NCBI RefSeq assembly: GCF_002878395.1
Contig: NW_025892689.1
Span: 43,695 to 107,694, forward strand
DNA length: 64,000 nucleotides
Direction: 5' to 3'
DNA from: Capsicum annuum
Taxonomy: Eukaryota > Streptophyta > Magnoliopsida > Solanales > Solanaceae
Part shown: positions 35,451-47,939 of the stretch, piece after piece
Layout: each line of letters begins with the position of its first letter
Numbering within the stretch: the stretch's first letter is position 1
Position numbers and translations under genes: made by a program
The notes under the pieces: model-generated
Told to the model about the DNA's origin: nothing
Databases searched by the model: none
The model's input: only the letters and a program-made list of their open reading frames with translations

Positions 35451-37080
35451 CACTACCACCTAAGTAAAGAATGTGGTTGTTAATACTCTTAATAGGTTAT
35501 CCATGGGGAATTTGGCTCATGTAGAGGAGGAAAAGAGAGAATTGGTGAAGGATATTCATCGCTTGGCCAATCTTGGAATTTGCCTCTTGGACTGTAAGGA
35601 TGGTGGTGTGATGGTGCAAGAAGTGGTTCAATCATTTTTGGGTGCGAAGATTAAGGAGAAGCATGTGTTGGATCCTCTCTTAATGAAAATCAAGAGTGAC
35701 CTTGGTGGGCAAAAGGTAGTGGTGTTTGAGATCAGTGGTGATGGTACTTTACAGTACGAAGGGAGGTTGTGTGTTCCTGATGTCGATGGGTTATGCCAAA
35801 GGATTTTGGCTGAGGCATATGAGTCACGCTACGTTGTTCATGTTGGATTGATAAAGATGTATCATGATCTCAGAAAATCTATTGGTGGAATGTCATGAAA
35901 AGAGATGTGGCAGATTTCGTGGCCAAGTTTATAGTGTGTCAACAAGTTAAGGTTGAGCACATGAGGGCTGGTGGATTGCAGTAAGAAATTGAGTTGCCCG
36001 AATGGAAGTAGGAAGTAATTAATATGGATTTTGTTACCAGTATTTCTTGGTCTTGGAACCAATTTGATTTGATTTGGGTCATCGTCGATAGGATGACTAA
36101 GACTGCTAATTTTTTGCCGGTAAGGACTACTTTTTTGGCAGAGAATTATGCAAAGTTGGAGATTGTAAAGATGCATGAAGTACCTTTCTCGATTATTTTT
36201 TATCATGGTATGCAATTTATATCTCACTTTTGGTGGTGTTTCTACAAAGTGTTGGGGACTAAGGTTAGTCTGAGTACTATTTTTCATCCAAAATCCAATG
36301 GGCAAGGGGAGAGAACTCTTTAGACATTGGAAGATATACGGCGGGCATGTGTGATTGACTATGGTGGAAATTGGGTTAAGCATTTGCCTTTTGTAGAGTT
36401 TGCTTACTACAATAGCTATCATTTTAGTATCGGTATGACTCTTTTTGAGGCATTGTATGGTAGGATATATAGATCTCCTATTGGGTAGTTTGAGTTTGGT
36501 AAAGCGGATATGTTTGGTCCTAATTTGGTCTATCAAGATATAGAGAAGGTGAAGGTGATTCGAGATAGGCTTAAAGCTTCCTAGAGTCGCCAAAAGTCTT
36601 ATGCGGATGTTAGGCATAGAGACTTGGAGATTAAGGTCAAGGATAGGGTATTTCTAAAGATGTCTCTAATGAAGAAAGTGGTGTGGTTTGGTAATAGGGG
36701 GAGGTTAGTCCTCATTTTATTGATCCTTATGTGATTTTGCAGAGAGTTGGTAATGTTGCTTATGAGTTGGAGTTTCCATATAGCTTAAGTTTGGTTCATC
36801 CAGTCTTTCATGTTTCCATGTTGAGAAAGAGCATTGGTGATCCTTCTTCGATTATTCCTTTGGAAGGGTTGGATATCTCGGATTCTCTATCTTATGAACA
36901 AGTCCTGATTGATATATTCGAATGGCAAGTTCATCGATTGTGGATCAAGGATGTGGCTTCGATTAAAGTTCTATGGTGGAACCATAAAGTGTAAGAAGCT
37001 ACATGGGAAATGGAAGAGGACATGAAGTCCAAGTATCCACATCTATTTTCTGCTCCTGGAATTTGTGTGAATGATATGTG
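35451..37080 (+). pseudogene. pol: Element A pol, second half: integrase and chromodomain
   Basis: A 141-codon open frame (35473-35898) covers the linker and integrase N-terminus: NRLSMGNLAHVEEEKRELV, GRLCVPDVDGLCQRI. In the zinc finger the first Cys is Phe (KFIVCQQV). The core begins MDFVTSISW; the second catalytic block reads IIFYHGMQF, so Asp is Tyr; SNGQGERTL keeps the Glu. The GPY/F region near 36700-36740 is frameshifted. The chromodomain (about 36880-37060) keeps DIFEWQVHRLWIKDVASIK and, after one stop, KSKYPHLFSA. A 251-codon minus-strand frame at 35862-36617 is antisense to this region and is not a gene. Confidence 0.85.
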
Positions 37081-37221
37081 TTCTTTAACACATCTTTATT
37101 TTCTGAGTTTGTTAAGGGAAAGATTAATATCATTGCCTCTTTGTTTTTGAACTTTGATTAATATTGTTAATATGTTTGATAATTCAAATGACTCTTCCTT
37201 CATTAAGGGACGAATATTCCT

Positions 37222-37233
37222 AGTGAGGGAGAA
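37222..37233 (+). other. Polypurine tract of element A
   Basis: agtgagggagaa sits directly before TGTTACATCC. The approximately 140 bp between the chromodomain and this site are non-coding. Confidence 0.7.
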
Positions 37234-38779
37234 TGTTACATCCTGGGTTTTGGCTTTAGAAAATTTCATGGAATTCCCATTCTCCAGACCCATTACGACT
37301 CAAGGGTACGAGCTATATCTTGGGTATGAGTGGTATGGTCCTATATTATGCTGACTAATGTTAGTTGGTGGGATGGTTTTGGTCACTGGAATGGTTATGA
37401 CTTAGGGGTATGATTCATAGGGCTTAGTACGAGTCGTATTAGGGACTCGTATGGTATACAGTATTTGATCCTCCTGGTATTTATTCTGTCAGGGATACAG
37501 TAAATGTGTAATGATCATATGCTATGGTTACGACTTGATTGGATGGGTTGTATACTGTATGATATTTGATCCAAGGATTCAGGCTTGGATAAGAGTGGTG
37601 GGAACCAATTGTATGGAAGGATACGACTCGTAAGGGTCAGTCGTATCCCTGGGATGGGATTTTGTGGAACTTAATTGGGGATATTTTGGACATTTCCCTA
37701 CTTACCCTAACTACACCCCACGACTTATAATACACTTAGGAGGTTATTTACCGTATTATTTTATTCATTAACACTTAGAAACTATTCCTAAACATCTAAT
37801 AATTCTCTTGAGAGCTTTTGGGGCAAGGAAGCTAGGGTTTCAACTAAGGGATTACGTTGGGGCTTGCTTTGGTGATTTTGGTCCATCATATTTCTTGGTT
37901 TAAGGCATGGTTCTCTTCCCTCATTGTAATTTCAAATAAAGATATGGTTTATATGATTGATTTCATGGTTTTACTATCTTATGATTATGGTTTACAACTA
38001 TTATATGGGGTTTTTGGACATTAAACGCTTGAATATGGTTTCCAATGGTTTTAATTATGTTTTTATATGCATTAATGGTTGTTTTGGAAAATGCATGGTA
38101 ATGGTTTAATGGTCTTTGGAATTGGTTTTGGTTATATTATGCCCGCAAGGTGTTTGATAAAATGCTTATACAGGTATGTTCATTGTAGTAACTTCTTAAT
38201 GGAACTGTTACTTGTTTTCAGCTTATATAATAAGGTTTAAATGATTTAAACAGTTTTTAAAAGGCTAAAGGCAAAATAGTTATGCTTGTGGGGAACATAG
38301 AAGTTTCCCAAGTGGTTTAATATGGTATATGTAAGGGGACTTGAAGGTCCCCTTATTAGTAATGGTTTGGCTATAGATATTGCTTGCAAGTAATGGGGTG
38401 GTATGATAACACCATTGCTATTAGCCTTGATTAATAAAATGGAAAATGTATTGGTTTGATTAATTATAAATGGTTTTAATTGGGAATTAATGGCGGGGTG
38501 TATAGCAAGGCCGTGGAAGGTGGCGGTCTCGAGGGGACCAAAACTTGAAACTCCTATTTACCGATATGAAGGGTCTTGATGACCATGTTCGTGTGTCACA
38601 TTTTATAGTGAGGGATGTACTTGCCATCCCATGGGATATTACCTGGTCATGCAGCAACACGCACTGGACCCTTTCAGCAAAGAAGCTGAACCCATATCGC
38701 CTGTGGGTGGTTAGGATGGCAAAGCAACATAGCCCATGTAAAGGTTTTAAAGGCATGCTAGACCTGGTTTCCTTTCTCA

Positions 38780-38832
<53 letters not shown>

Positions 38833-39557
38833 GCTATATAAATTATGGATGGTTTTACTTGGTTTTATAACTGGTATTATTTTATCCTTACCATGAGTTT
38901 TATGCAAGCGGTCATTCGCTAACTCGTCTACTGGCGAATGTATGCCCACGCTATGCAGGAACTAGCCTTTCCACTCCTCCTACATAATGATTAACTCGGG
39001 GACAGTATTTGGACTGAAGTGGTGAGATTCCATCCTTTCAGAAGGCATCATTCATGCTATGGATATTCTTAAACGTTTTGACTTTATTTTAGATATTTGT
39101 TTTGTCCATAGTTTGAGGCATGTCCCAACCGAATATTTTTACTCTTTTGGTTAGAGGTTTTGTGGTACTTCTAGGGGTTGGTATGGGCGGCATTGATATT
39201 GGTGTCCTCCCTGTCCTTAGAATAAGCTGGGAAGCTGGCATAATCGGACATAATTTCTCACTATTCCATCGTATTACATTTTGGGATTGACTATCTTACT
39301 TTGTTTTGTTATCATCTTTGGTTTGGTTTTGTATGGTTGGATGGTTGGTTTGGTGCGGGTGGACTTGATTAGGTCGGTCACGGTCATGACCCTATCCTAG
39401 ATTTTTCATGAGAGCATTTTGACAATCTTATTATATGCTCAAAATTCAGCTCATCTAAGGCTGCATGATGTGGTTGGGTTGGGTAAAGGGGGAGGTCCCC
39501 GGTCCTGGTTGAACTTGGGATGCTCATTACGTCTAGGCCCTGGTTCGGGTCATGACG
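37234..39557 (+). mobile_element. 3' LTR of element A (family 3)
   Basis: It begins TGTTACATCCTGGG and ends TCATGACG (expected CA, now CG), followed by gaaag. It pairs with the two parts of the 5' LTR. It contains an expanded (TA)n(TG)n at 38782-38832 that is short in the 5' LTR. Two 98-codon frames on opposite strands near 38490-38840 overlap the microsatellite and are spurious. Confidence 0.88.
38782..38832. repeat. (TA)n(TG)n microsatellite
   Basis: About 14 TA units followed by about 11 TG units. The corresponding spot of the 5' LTR (about 31678-31700) has only tatatatacatatg, so the expansion came after A inserted. Element D has a related tract at the matching place. Confidence 0.9.
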
Positions 39558-42500
39558 GAAAGTCAACGGATAAAAGGAATCTCAAATCTTGAAAGGTTGA
39601 GGTAGTGGCCTGCATCCTCTCAGCATGAATTCTCAGATAAACTCAGTGGACAGAAAACACTTCTAAGGGATTTTCCAAAAGGTATCCCTTTTTCAACCAG
39701 CACTCTCATTCTACTTCCAAAATAGCCAAAACTTAATTTAACCGCGCATCGGCTCAAACTGAACCAAAAATCCTGAGGCCCATATATCTGAACCACAACA
39801 CGCTGATACCATCTCTATATCTGCATAAATCAATAAACATTCATTCGAGCCTAAGCAAACCAAGACATGAGTCAAAAAACTGACTCTAAATCGAAAAATA
39901 ACCTTCCTTTACCACTTGCACATGCTATCTACTCCAAGCCAGGAGAAAAATTCACTTAAGTATCATCCACTAAATCTGATCTAGAAGACTTAACAAACTG
40001 AAGCTGATCTGCAGAAAGTCCATAAGAAAATCATAAGAATAAGCTCATAAGGCACTATCTGGGCATACAAATGTAGATAATCAAGGAATGCAATCCATGC
40101 CAATACTGCAACCAGACCATATGAAAATCAAACTGAAATCTCTAAATCCAAGACATAACTACTCATCACTAAATATTCCACTCCAGGATGTCTCATCCGC
40201 CGAGAATGAAGCCATACTAAATGCAAGTTGATTATATTAATCCCACTGTGTAAATCATAAAAAATTTTCAAAGAAAACTAAAACTCGAGGTTAAAACAGG
40301 AATAACTAATATGGGGCTCATGGGTTATTATTTGGACACTTATCAACTATAATCCAGCCAATGTTGAGCAGACCGAATAGGCAACCATGGAGGAGGCTCA
40401 ACCAACCTATAAATGAAATTTGAACAAGGAAAAGTCTAAAACAAATGTTGAATGCAAGTTCTACAATACCAACCTGAAATCTGAATACCAAAGCTGACTT
40501 GCTCGGGCTCAAATATCTAAACCAAAACTAAAAACTTGTAGGCATTAATGCTTCAAATCTATCATAATTCCAAATCGCCATTCCAACGAGTGAAATCCAA
40601 AACTAAGCTAATAAGGCTATATCAATGCCAACTATTTCAAATCCACTCTTAGTATCCAAGTGTGACATACCCGAGATAGATCATACCAAGCTGCAGTTAA
40701 AAAATATTTGAAGAACAAAATCACTATAGGGATAATCACTGGCTGATAACACACGCAACAAAATCCATATTAGTTGGAAAGTACAAAATATAGCTATAAA
40801 ACATAAATCATACCAAAGGATGAATTACTGGTTGAACATGCAAATAACCTACTCCATATCTACCGGAAGACATGAACTATCCATTCATAATCAAAAATTT
40901 CCCAAGGCTAAAAACCATACCAGGAGTGGCAAAAAGCTCTAGCAACTCGAAAAATAAAACTTAAGTCAAAAACTAACCAATCTAATACTTTGTCTTGGCA
41001 AGAATAGCCAAAGGTACATGTCACCAAGGAGAAACACTCCACTAAGCCTCATTAGGCTGAACAAACTCTGAAATGAGTATTTCCCAAATCCTCCCAAGTA
41101 GGGCAATCATCACTCGATATATTCAAGAATCATATCATCACAGAAGGAATATACCAATCTCAAAACCAAGGTCAAAGTGCAAACCACTACCAGAAATCAA
41201 CTACTCGAGATAAGGAACTTCTCATTTGCTAACTCAAGAAGCAATCACAGGAAAGTCCACCTGCCTCTAACTCTCTAACTCCACTTAAGGCAAAACCATA
41301 TTGCAAAAAAGGAGGATCCAATCTCCAAACCAACAATAGGATAAACCATTACAATGGAACGAACCCAAAAAAAATCTACGAGATGAATCTATGACATCTC
41401 AACTTCAATATCAAAATTGCTAAAAATGATGAAAGTATCCACAAATGAGGAATGGACCTCAAACTGATCAATCTCACAAATGGGTTACACCGGAAGGGAT
41501 AGCCAAATCCTTTGCAGCCCAGGAGGCAAGTCTAAGGATCTTAGACTCAATAATGGGATACATGACTGAATTGCTGACTCAAAAACACAAAGATTTATGG
41601 GAGGTCAATTTACCTTTAATACCATAATAAATTCCTAAATCAATCTAATACAGCTAATAAAGAGGGAACACAGTCAACCTCCCTATGCTAGGGAAAGAAA
41701 TCATCAAATTGGGCTATATCTATTCAAACCACCAAATAATCTCACAAGAAACATGAAAGTCTAACTAGATAACACTAGTCTATATACCTACCCAGCGAGG
41801 ATCAAATTTATCAAGTAATAACATCAAGTAATAATATCAAGTAATATCAATAACCTCACACAATGGTAGCAATAGTGCAATAATATCAATATCAATATAC
41901 TGAACAGTTGGTACCAAAATAAACATCAATATCATATACCACTCAAAGGATATAATAGGGATAATGTTCCAAGATAAATAGAACTCGAATCCAATACCTC
42001 ACCCATAAAGGGAAAACATTAGTATAGTTCTACTCCATCCACTACTAAAAGAAATAACCACAGAGTAGTAACATAATCATGAATTAAATAATAAGGCACA
42101 TAATGACCAATATCAATTCATTAAGACATATAATAATCAATGGGTATGAAAACCCCAACACACATAATAAGAGATAAATGCGAGAAATAAAAGTACACCA
42201 ATTATGGTGACATCACTAATCACATGCCTGGCTGGAATAGGGAAAATAAATATGAATGGGTTCAAATCGGATCGATCAATTGAATCATCAACTAAGGTGC
42301 CAAGCACACCATCTCTAACTAAAGATGTCACAACATCACAAGCTGATCTAAATAAGCTGAACGACTGCAATCTCATGTCAGGGATACTCCCTAGACTAGT
42401 ACTCAGTCTCTCTGTAGTCGTAGCAATTTTAGAAGCATCAATATTGAGAGAACATAAACTAACGCCGAATGGGCTAGCCAACTAACGCTGAGAGAAGTCT

Positions 42501-43616
42501 GCAAAAATTATGTCCAAACTTCTAAAATCACAGTCTGTCTCAAGAACTCTAGGTTGGCAGAGAATACATGCTAACTTTATCTAATCATCTATCTCATACC
42601 TGGGGAATTCTCTAAATCGCCGTATCATCACGACACAACCAAACCAAATTCTTGGAATACTTTGAGATACTTCTCCTTATAATCTAGAATGGCCATTATG
42701 TCTTGAAGAAACATACCATACTTATAAATTTGATGGGGACTCTACCAAATATGATCATAACGACTAATTTGAGAACTACTCATAGTATGAAATACTATCT
42801 GTGTAGAGCTGATGGGCTGCAGGTGAGACTGAACTCTACCAGAAGAATCCTTACTCTCAGAAAAAATACTAATAGCACTAAACTTATGGCATACCTCTTT
42901 CCACCATTTCCATAAGTCTCAATACTTGTTCTCTCTATGGTCCTCTCATAATCAACAACTTGAGGGAAGGAAGATTCAGTTGCTATCGAGTGCTTCAATG
43001 CCAAAAGGAGTGACAATACTAACCCTCTAACACATCCATCACCAATCTCTAGCTTAGAAGGATGTAGCCTAGAAAAATGCCTGAACCATGCTAAAAATCC
43101 AATTTCGTACTCAAAACTAGTAAGGAACCTTGATGAACACCAATAGACCCAACTCTGGTCTAAGAACTGCTGATGAATCTGACGATATCCTTGGATGAGA
43201 TGGATCTATAACATGACTTAAATTCCCAATGTCAAAACTCAAAGGCTTAAGTAGTCACAAGCTCAACTAGATCTTAAGCTAGCCTAAATCCCTTTTGGCT
43301 GCCACTGAAGATCTTTGATATTCATCTATAACTCTTTGGTTTAATGTTGTGCTAAAACTATAAAATACATTAAAGTATCATTCACATCTGTTGATAATAT
43401 TGTATCATCCTTTAGGGATAGAATAGAGTTTAAGAACGTGTTCGAGGTTCATAGGAATGCGGACACATGATAAGGAGTCAAGAAGTGAATTTCCTAAAAT
43501 ATCATTGTAGCCTCATGAAAATAGGTTACGGATGTCTCCGAACTAATCTGCAGGACTCTACTAACACTTAGTTCTTGTACTAACACACTGATGAAACCTA
43601 GGCTCCTATACAAATT
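39558..43616 (-). mobile_element. Internal domain of element L, no recognisable coding
   Basis: About 4.06 kb between the right edge of A and the primer site of L. Stops are frequent in all frames and I recognise no gag, protease, reverse transcriptase or integrase motif on either strand. The longest frames are 114 codons (minus, 42137-42481) and 93 codons (plus, 42204-42485); they overlap, so neither is convincing. Another short frame (41445-41627) has no family resemblance. Near 41800-41950 there is a run of caagtaatatcaa-like short repeats. This absence is the main reason for calling L LARD-like. Confidence 0.6.
43593..43614 (-). other. Primer-binding site of element L
   Basis: On the minus strand it reads ttgtataggagcctaggttt, beside the LTR end GGGTCGTGATA. 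It resembles the initiator-Met site plus the following bases usual in plant gypsy elements (ttggtatcagagcctaggtt) with three changes. It identifies the right LTR as the 5' LTR. Confidence 0.7.
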
Positions 43617-46600
43617 TATCACGACCCAATTTCTTAGGTCATAATGGCCCCTACAATAAACCACCAGTAGGCAAGCCAACCCAAAGTCCAAAATGGCGAA
43701 TAACAAACTTCTCAACAATATAAGGAAAAGAATATGGAATATATAAAGTAAATGTCAATACATAAAAGAATCTCAAAACTTAGTTGTATCAGTACAAGAA
43801 CTTCTAAATATAATAAGAGTACAAAAGTGAAATGTCAAGGAGAAATACTCAATACAACTTACCTCTAAATATAACATAGATACTAGTTTGATACATAAAA
43901 AAGAGATATGTAATACTACAAATGCAAGGAGATCACCATAAGTGTTCGAACAAGAGCTTCTCTACACAAAGCTCACATCAATAGTGATAACCCATAATAT
44001 GATTTGCAAGCTATAGAAGTGTAGTATGAGTACTAAATAAATGGTATTCTGTAGGCAACTACCAACTGAGCTCTAAATATAAATCAAATATATAAAGCAC
44101 ATAAACATAATGAAAACTACAAACAAGAGTTCGAAAATCATATGAAAAGTTACTGAGATAATAGGGAACAACAATCCTATTTATATCCAAAAATCTAACA
44201 TAATAAGACTAAGGAAGTATCAGAGAGAACTATCCTATTCCAAACACAATCAATAGACGTCAATGTTATACTATATTATTGGACCAATATATGAACAAAG
44301 AGCGAAGGAACAATATACAACAACAAACCTAGTGTAATCCCACCAATTATGATCTGGGGAAAATAAAATATACATAGTCCATACTGCTACTTCTGAAGAA
44401 GTAAAGAGGTTATTTTCGATAGACCCCCGGCTCAAGATAATGAATAGTTAACAAGGTCATAATAATACCTGAAACAGAATGGGTGGTATAACCAAAATAA
44501 GAAATAAGAGATCGAAGGAACAATATACAATATGTACAAATGAATAAAGGGATATACGGTAGTGCCATAACTTCATAGAGCTATATATATATAAACAAGA
44601 GGTCATCTCAAGCATAACCTAGATCACCATACCCTCATTCTAAGAACTCATTATAATTCTAGCAGGATCTAAGGCTACCATGCTCAAGGTTTCTAATTCA
44701 CATGCCTAGACATGAAGTAATCGTGCATAACAATGTAACTATAAGATAAAAGAGGTTAAAAACATACCACAAATCTCGATACCAAATCAACAGACAATCT
44801 ATCATAAGCTAGCCATAAAAATGATCATAACAATGATAATAACAATATCAATAACAACATAAATCTATGCATGCCATCACCAGTATCATATCAAATAACT
44901 TGTAAGCAACATACCGCATCTTTCTCTATCCCTTACCAGAGAGATGTATATATAAAACATGTATAAAAATCCATGAACTATAATCGTATCCATTTACAAT
45001 GATAAAAACTTCACGAATATCCTATAAAATAATCATAACACGGCCCTTGGCCTAATAATATATATCCATAATAACCACAACATCTCATATATAGAAAGGC
45101 ATAATATATATAAGCATGTAATCGCCTCTCACATAGGAGGTATCTCATATATAAGATATCTTATATCAATAGGTCATAAATCATGACTATGAAGATTATT
45201 TCCTCTCTAGGGAAATTGTCATATCTTAGAGGAATATCGTCTCTATAAGCCCATCATAACCAAAAAAGAGATAGTATCTCTATAGGAACAACAATCATAT
45301 CTAAGAGGAAATAGTATCTCTGTAGGCCAATCATCAAGTCTAAAAGGAAATAACATCTCTATAGGTCAATCATCTAGTCTAAAAGGAAATAGCATCTCTA
45401 TAGGACATATGTATCTAAGGGGAATGTCATCTTTAAATGCCCAATATCACTTCCACAAGAAGTATCATAACCATAGCTCAAAACCCATGAATCCGAGGAA
45501 TATCAATACATAATACTAAGTCATGAAGTAAACATATACTAAGGTTTACTAGCCCAATCTATATCTAACCACCATAACTAAGTGCATAAGATTAACACAA
45601 GTCTAGGCCTAAGTGGGTCGAACCATCCCACTTCTAAACCTCAATTTCCATAATTAGGCACACTATGCCCCAACTAGGCTAAGGTATCTAGTCCAACTTC
45701 TAGATGTCAAGTAGGCCACATTCAAGCCTAAGATAGGAGCTTCAACTAGAAACAAGGGTACTCAAGTCTACTCTACCCAAAATACAGTTTCAAGACTACC
45801 GCACTAGTCCAATAAGGTCAAATCTATAATTCATCCTTCAAATACTAAAACCACAATACAAACATATTATTACATTATAACCACACTACAACTAATATAA
45901 ACTAGGGAGAAAAGGTAACAAAATTCAAAAGGCATTTAAGCATATAATCTTATGGGTCCAAAACCCTTATCTAATCCCTAAAGAATCAATAATCAAGGCT
46001 AAGTTACTCTATGCATAATCAAACCTAACATCCAAATTCACCCGCAATACATATCACACATCATCTATGTAGAGGAGTAGACAAAGGACTATTTCAAAGA
46101 CAAACCACAAAATATCACATCTTGCACCATATGCTCGTTTTCACTTCACAATCCTCAAATTCCATCAAACTAAAAAATAAATCATAATCTACACATCAAT
46201 GTGAGTCTAACAATACTCATATTGCACTATTGTGCTTTGGATCCAAAAATGACACCAAAACCCCCAAGTAGGTCCCACATATGGGTAAAAAGTTTTCGAT
46301 ACCAACCCACTTTTCAAATATCATTAGGTAGTTATAACCCTTAAGAAATTGGTGAAAAAAATATATTTGGGGATAAAATCAAGCCATAAAACATTAGGAG
46401 TTTTAGGTCTTAAAATCAACAAATCAACACAAAAATTGAAGGAATCTTACCTTAAATTTGATGTTTATCATGAATACACAAGCTATTCAAGATCTCAATC
46501 AACCCATAAGACTCACTTTAAGGATTTTACACTCTATTAGGGTTTAGAGACAAAGAAATGGAAAAAATGGACAATCTCATCCAAAAAAGGCTATTTAAAG

Positions 46601-47207
46601 ACCTAACCTAGGCATTCGATCCTCACAATTACATACATGCGGGCTGTATTTGAGGCAGTTATAATCGTGCTAAAGTCTCTGCGATGGTGGTCTTGGTTGC
46701 ACCAGATGATAGCTGAAACTTGGAATTTGATTCCAAGTTTCGGTCAATGCCTTAGGTTGCATCCTAAATCTAATTTATCCAAAAAAAATATGTAACCACA
46801 CTAAATTCAATGTTTTGAACGCATTGACAAAGTAGGATTTTTAATCTGAGGTTGTAATATGGGTCCCACACCTAAACTTTCAAATTTTTAACTTTTCAAT
46901 CAACAGGTCAAAATGAGCTCAGATACATTGGGACTCAAACCAAAGTTACCTAGCCAAATATCTATATTCTTGATCTATTGTCATAGTTGAAATTTTAATC
47001 TGAGATCGTTTCACTAAAGTGTTTTGCTCGATGACTATTTGGAACAAGCAAACTTATAAATAGAGAATTAGATCTAAAAGATAAACAAACCACCCAGTAA
47101 TCAAACCATCAGTCCCACCAAGTCTTAAATGACTTAGGGCAGTAATGGAGAAGCTCAAACGATGAATATAAGCATAAATATGAAAAATGACCTGAAGGGT
47201 TATTACA
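43617..47207 (-). mobile_element. Right (5') LTR of element L, about 3.6 kb
   Basis: On the minus strand it starts TGTAATAACCC at 47207 and ends GGGTCGTGATA at 43617. It matches the left LTR over both flanks of a gap: left-LTR bases 4290-5612 are absent here, with the junction acaacat/aaatctatgc at about 44860. It also has a segment near 44190-44250 and one near 44320-44510 that are longer than in the left copy. The tandem array of about 40 bp is at 45226-45410. Confidence 0.85.
45226..45410. repeat. Tandem repeat of about 40 bp in right LTR of L
   Basis: Imperfect units with tatctctataggc, aatcatc and tctaaaaggaaatag, the counterpart of 6046-6240. Confidence 0.7.
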
Positions 47208-47375
47208 TATTGCAGGGTCTTATGTTCAGAAAAGATATCAACATGGATCCATATAAATAGTGATGCCAAATCTTCAAAGAGAACACCACAGCCAACAACT
47301 CCAAAAATATATTTTTGGATAAAAAAATAAGTTTTACCCTTATTTTTCAAAAATCCATTTTGAAGGTCCATAACC
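47208..47375 (-). pseudogene. pol: Element H pol fragment: RNase H middle
   Basis: On the minus strand the segment next to L encodes IWIHVDIFSEHKTLQYV, the RNase H block that precedes the part at 3263-3130. Further upstream the similarity ([12 protein letters not shown], frameshifted) fades by about 47375. No reverse transcriptase is seen beyond that. Confidence 0.72.
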
Positions 47376-47939
47376 CCGATTCAAATGTGGTTAATATGAG
47401 TATAAATGGCTTTATTTTGATGCATAAATTTTATATCTATATGTTTTAGTTGATTTTGGGTCTGTTCGTGTGGAGATAACTCCGATTAAATACTTTTGGG
47501 ACCTGTTTTTAACATTTGAGATGGGTTTGGATTAACTTTCTTTAGACTAGGTTAGGTAGTTTATAATAGTGTAAAATTAGGCTATGGTTATGAGGTTTTA
47601 TCATGGAAAATATGTTAGGTGATTTATGTGCCTGTGTGGGGCCTATGTAGTTAATATTTTTTAGTTTAAGACATTATTTGCTATGTGTGATCGTGTGTGG
47701 TCTAATTTGATATTGTAGATTGGTATTGATATATGTATGCTTGGTTGTACTCTTTTTGGTGGGAAAAGCCTCTATTTTGGGATTTATGTGATATTAATGA
47801 TATTTTCTTGTATGTTTCACTTGATGGTTTCTGGCTTATATTGGTTCATGGATGGTTGGTTGATTTCAGTGGATTTTTGGATTTGGATCATATATGGTTG
47901 GTTGATTTGAGTGGATTTTTAGCTCACACGATTGGTATA
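47376..47939. other. Unassigned AT-rich interval
   Basis: No domain or LTR similarity recognised. It includes a direct repeat of about 37 bp (around 47850-47925, with tggttggttgattt and gtggatttttg in both copies). A 69-codon Trp- and Leu-rich frame at 47733-47942 arises from this repeat and is not credible. Confidence 0.4.

Larger units (their letters stand above)
8087..39557 (+). mobile_element. Element A: chromovirus with nested insertions
   Basis: A family-3 element (LTR opening TGTTATATC/TGTTACATCC, ending TGACA/TGACG). The 5' LTR is split by S1 (8087-8915 and 30994-32421); primer site, gag, pol, polypurine tract and 3' LTR (37234-39557) follow. The TSD is gaaaa at 8082-8086 and gaaag at 39558-39562, one mismatch. 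It lies in the interior of L, only about 35 bp from L's left LTR. Without its inserts it would be about 9.4 kb, normal for the clade. Confidence 0.85.
3264..47207 (-). mobile_element. Element L: LARD-like LTR retrotransposon enclosing other elements
   Basis: Two related long LTRs (3264-8051 and 43617-47207) face the same way on the minus strand and are bounded by a perfect 5-bp TSD, tattg, at 3259-3263 and 47208-47212. The primer site lies beside the right LTR and a polypurine-like tract beside the left one, which fixes the orientation. After subtracting element A, the internal domain is about 4.1 kb (39558-43616 plus 8052-8086), with no gag or pol that I can recognise. Long LTRs around a non-coding interior fit the LARD class of non-autonomous elements. 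Alternatively the coding has decayed beyond recognition. Confidence 0.8.

Noticed and set aside
35862..36617. 251-codon open frame on the minus strand
   Set aside because: It is exactly antisense to the integrase of element A, has no domain resemblance, and its composition is that of a complement of coding sequence.
42137..42485. Overlapping 114-codon (minus) and 93-codon (plus) frames inside L
   Set aside because: They overlap on opposite strands, have no motif I recognise, and stand in an interior full of stops. A diverged gag piece cannot be fully excluded.
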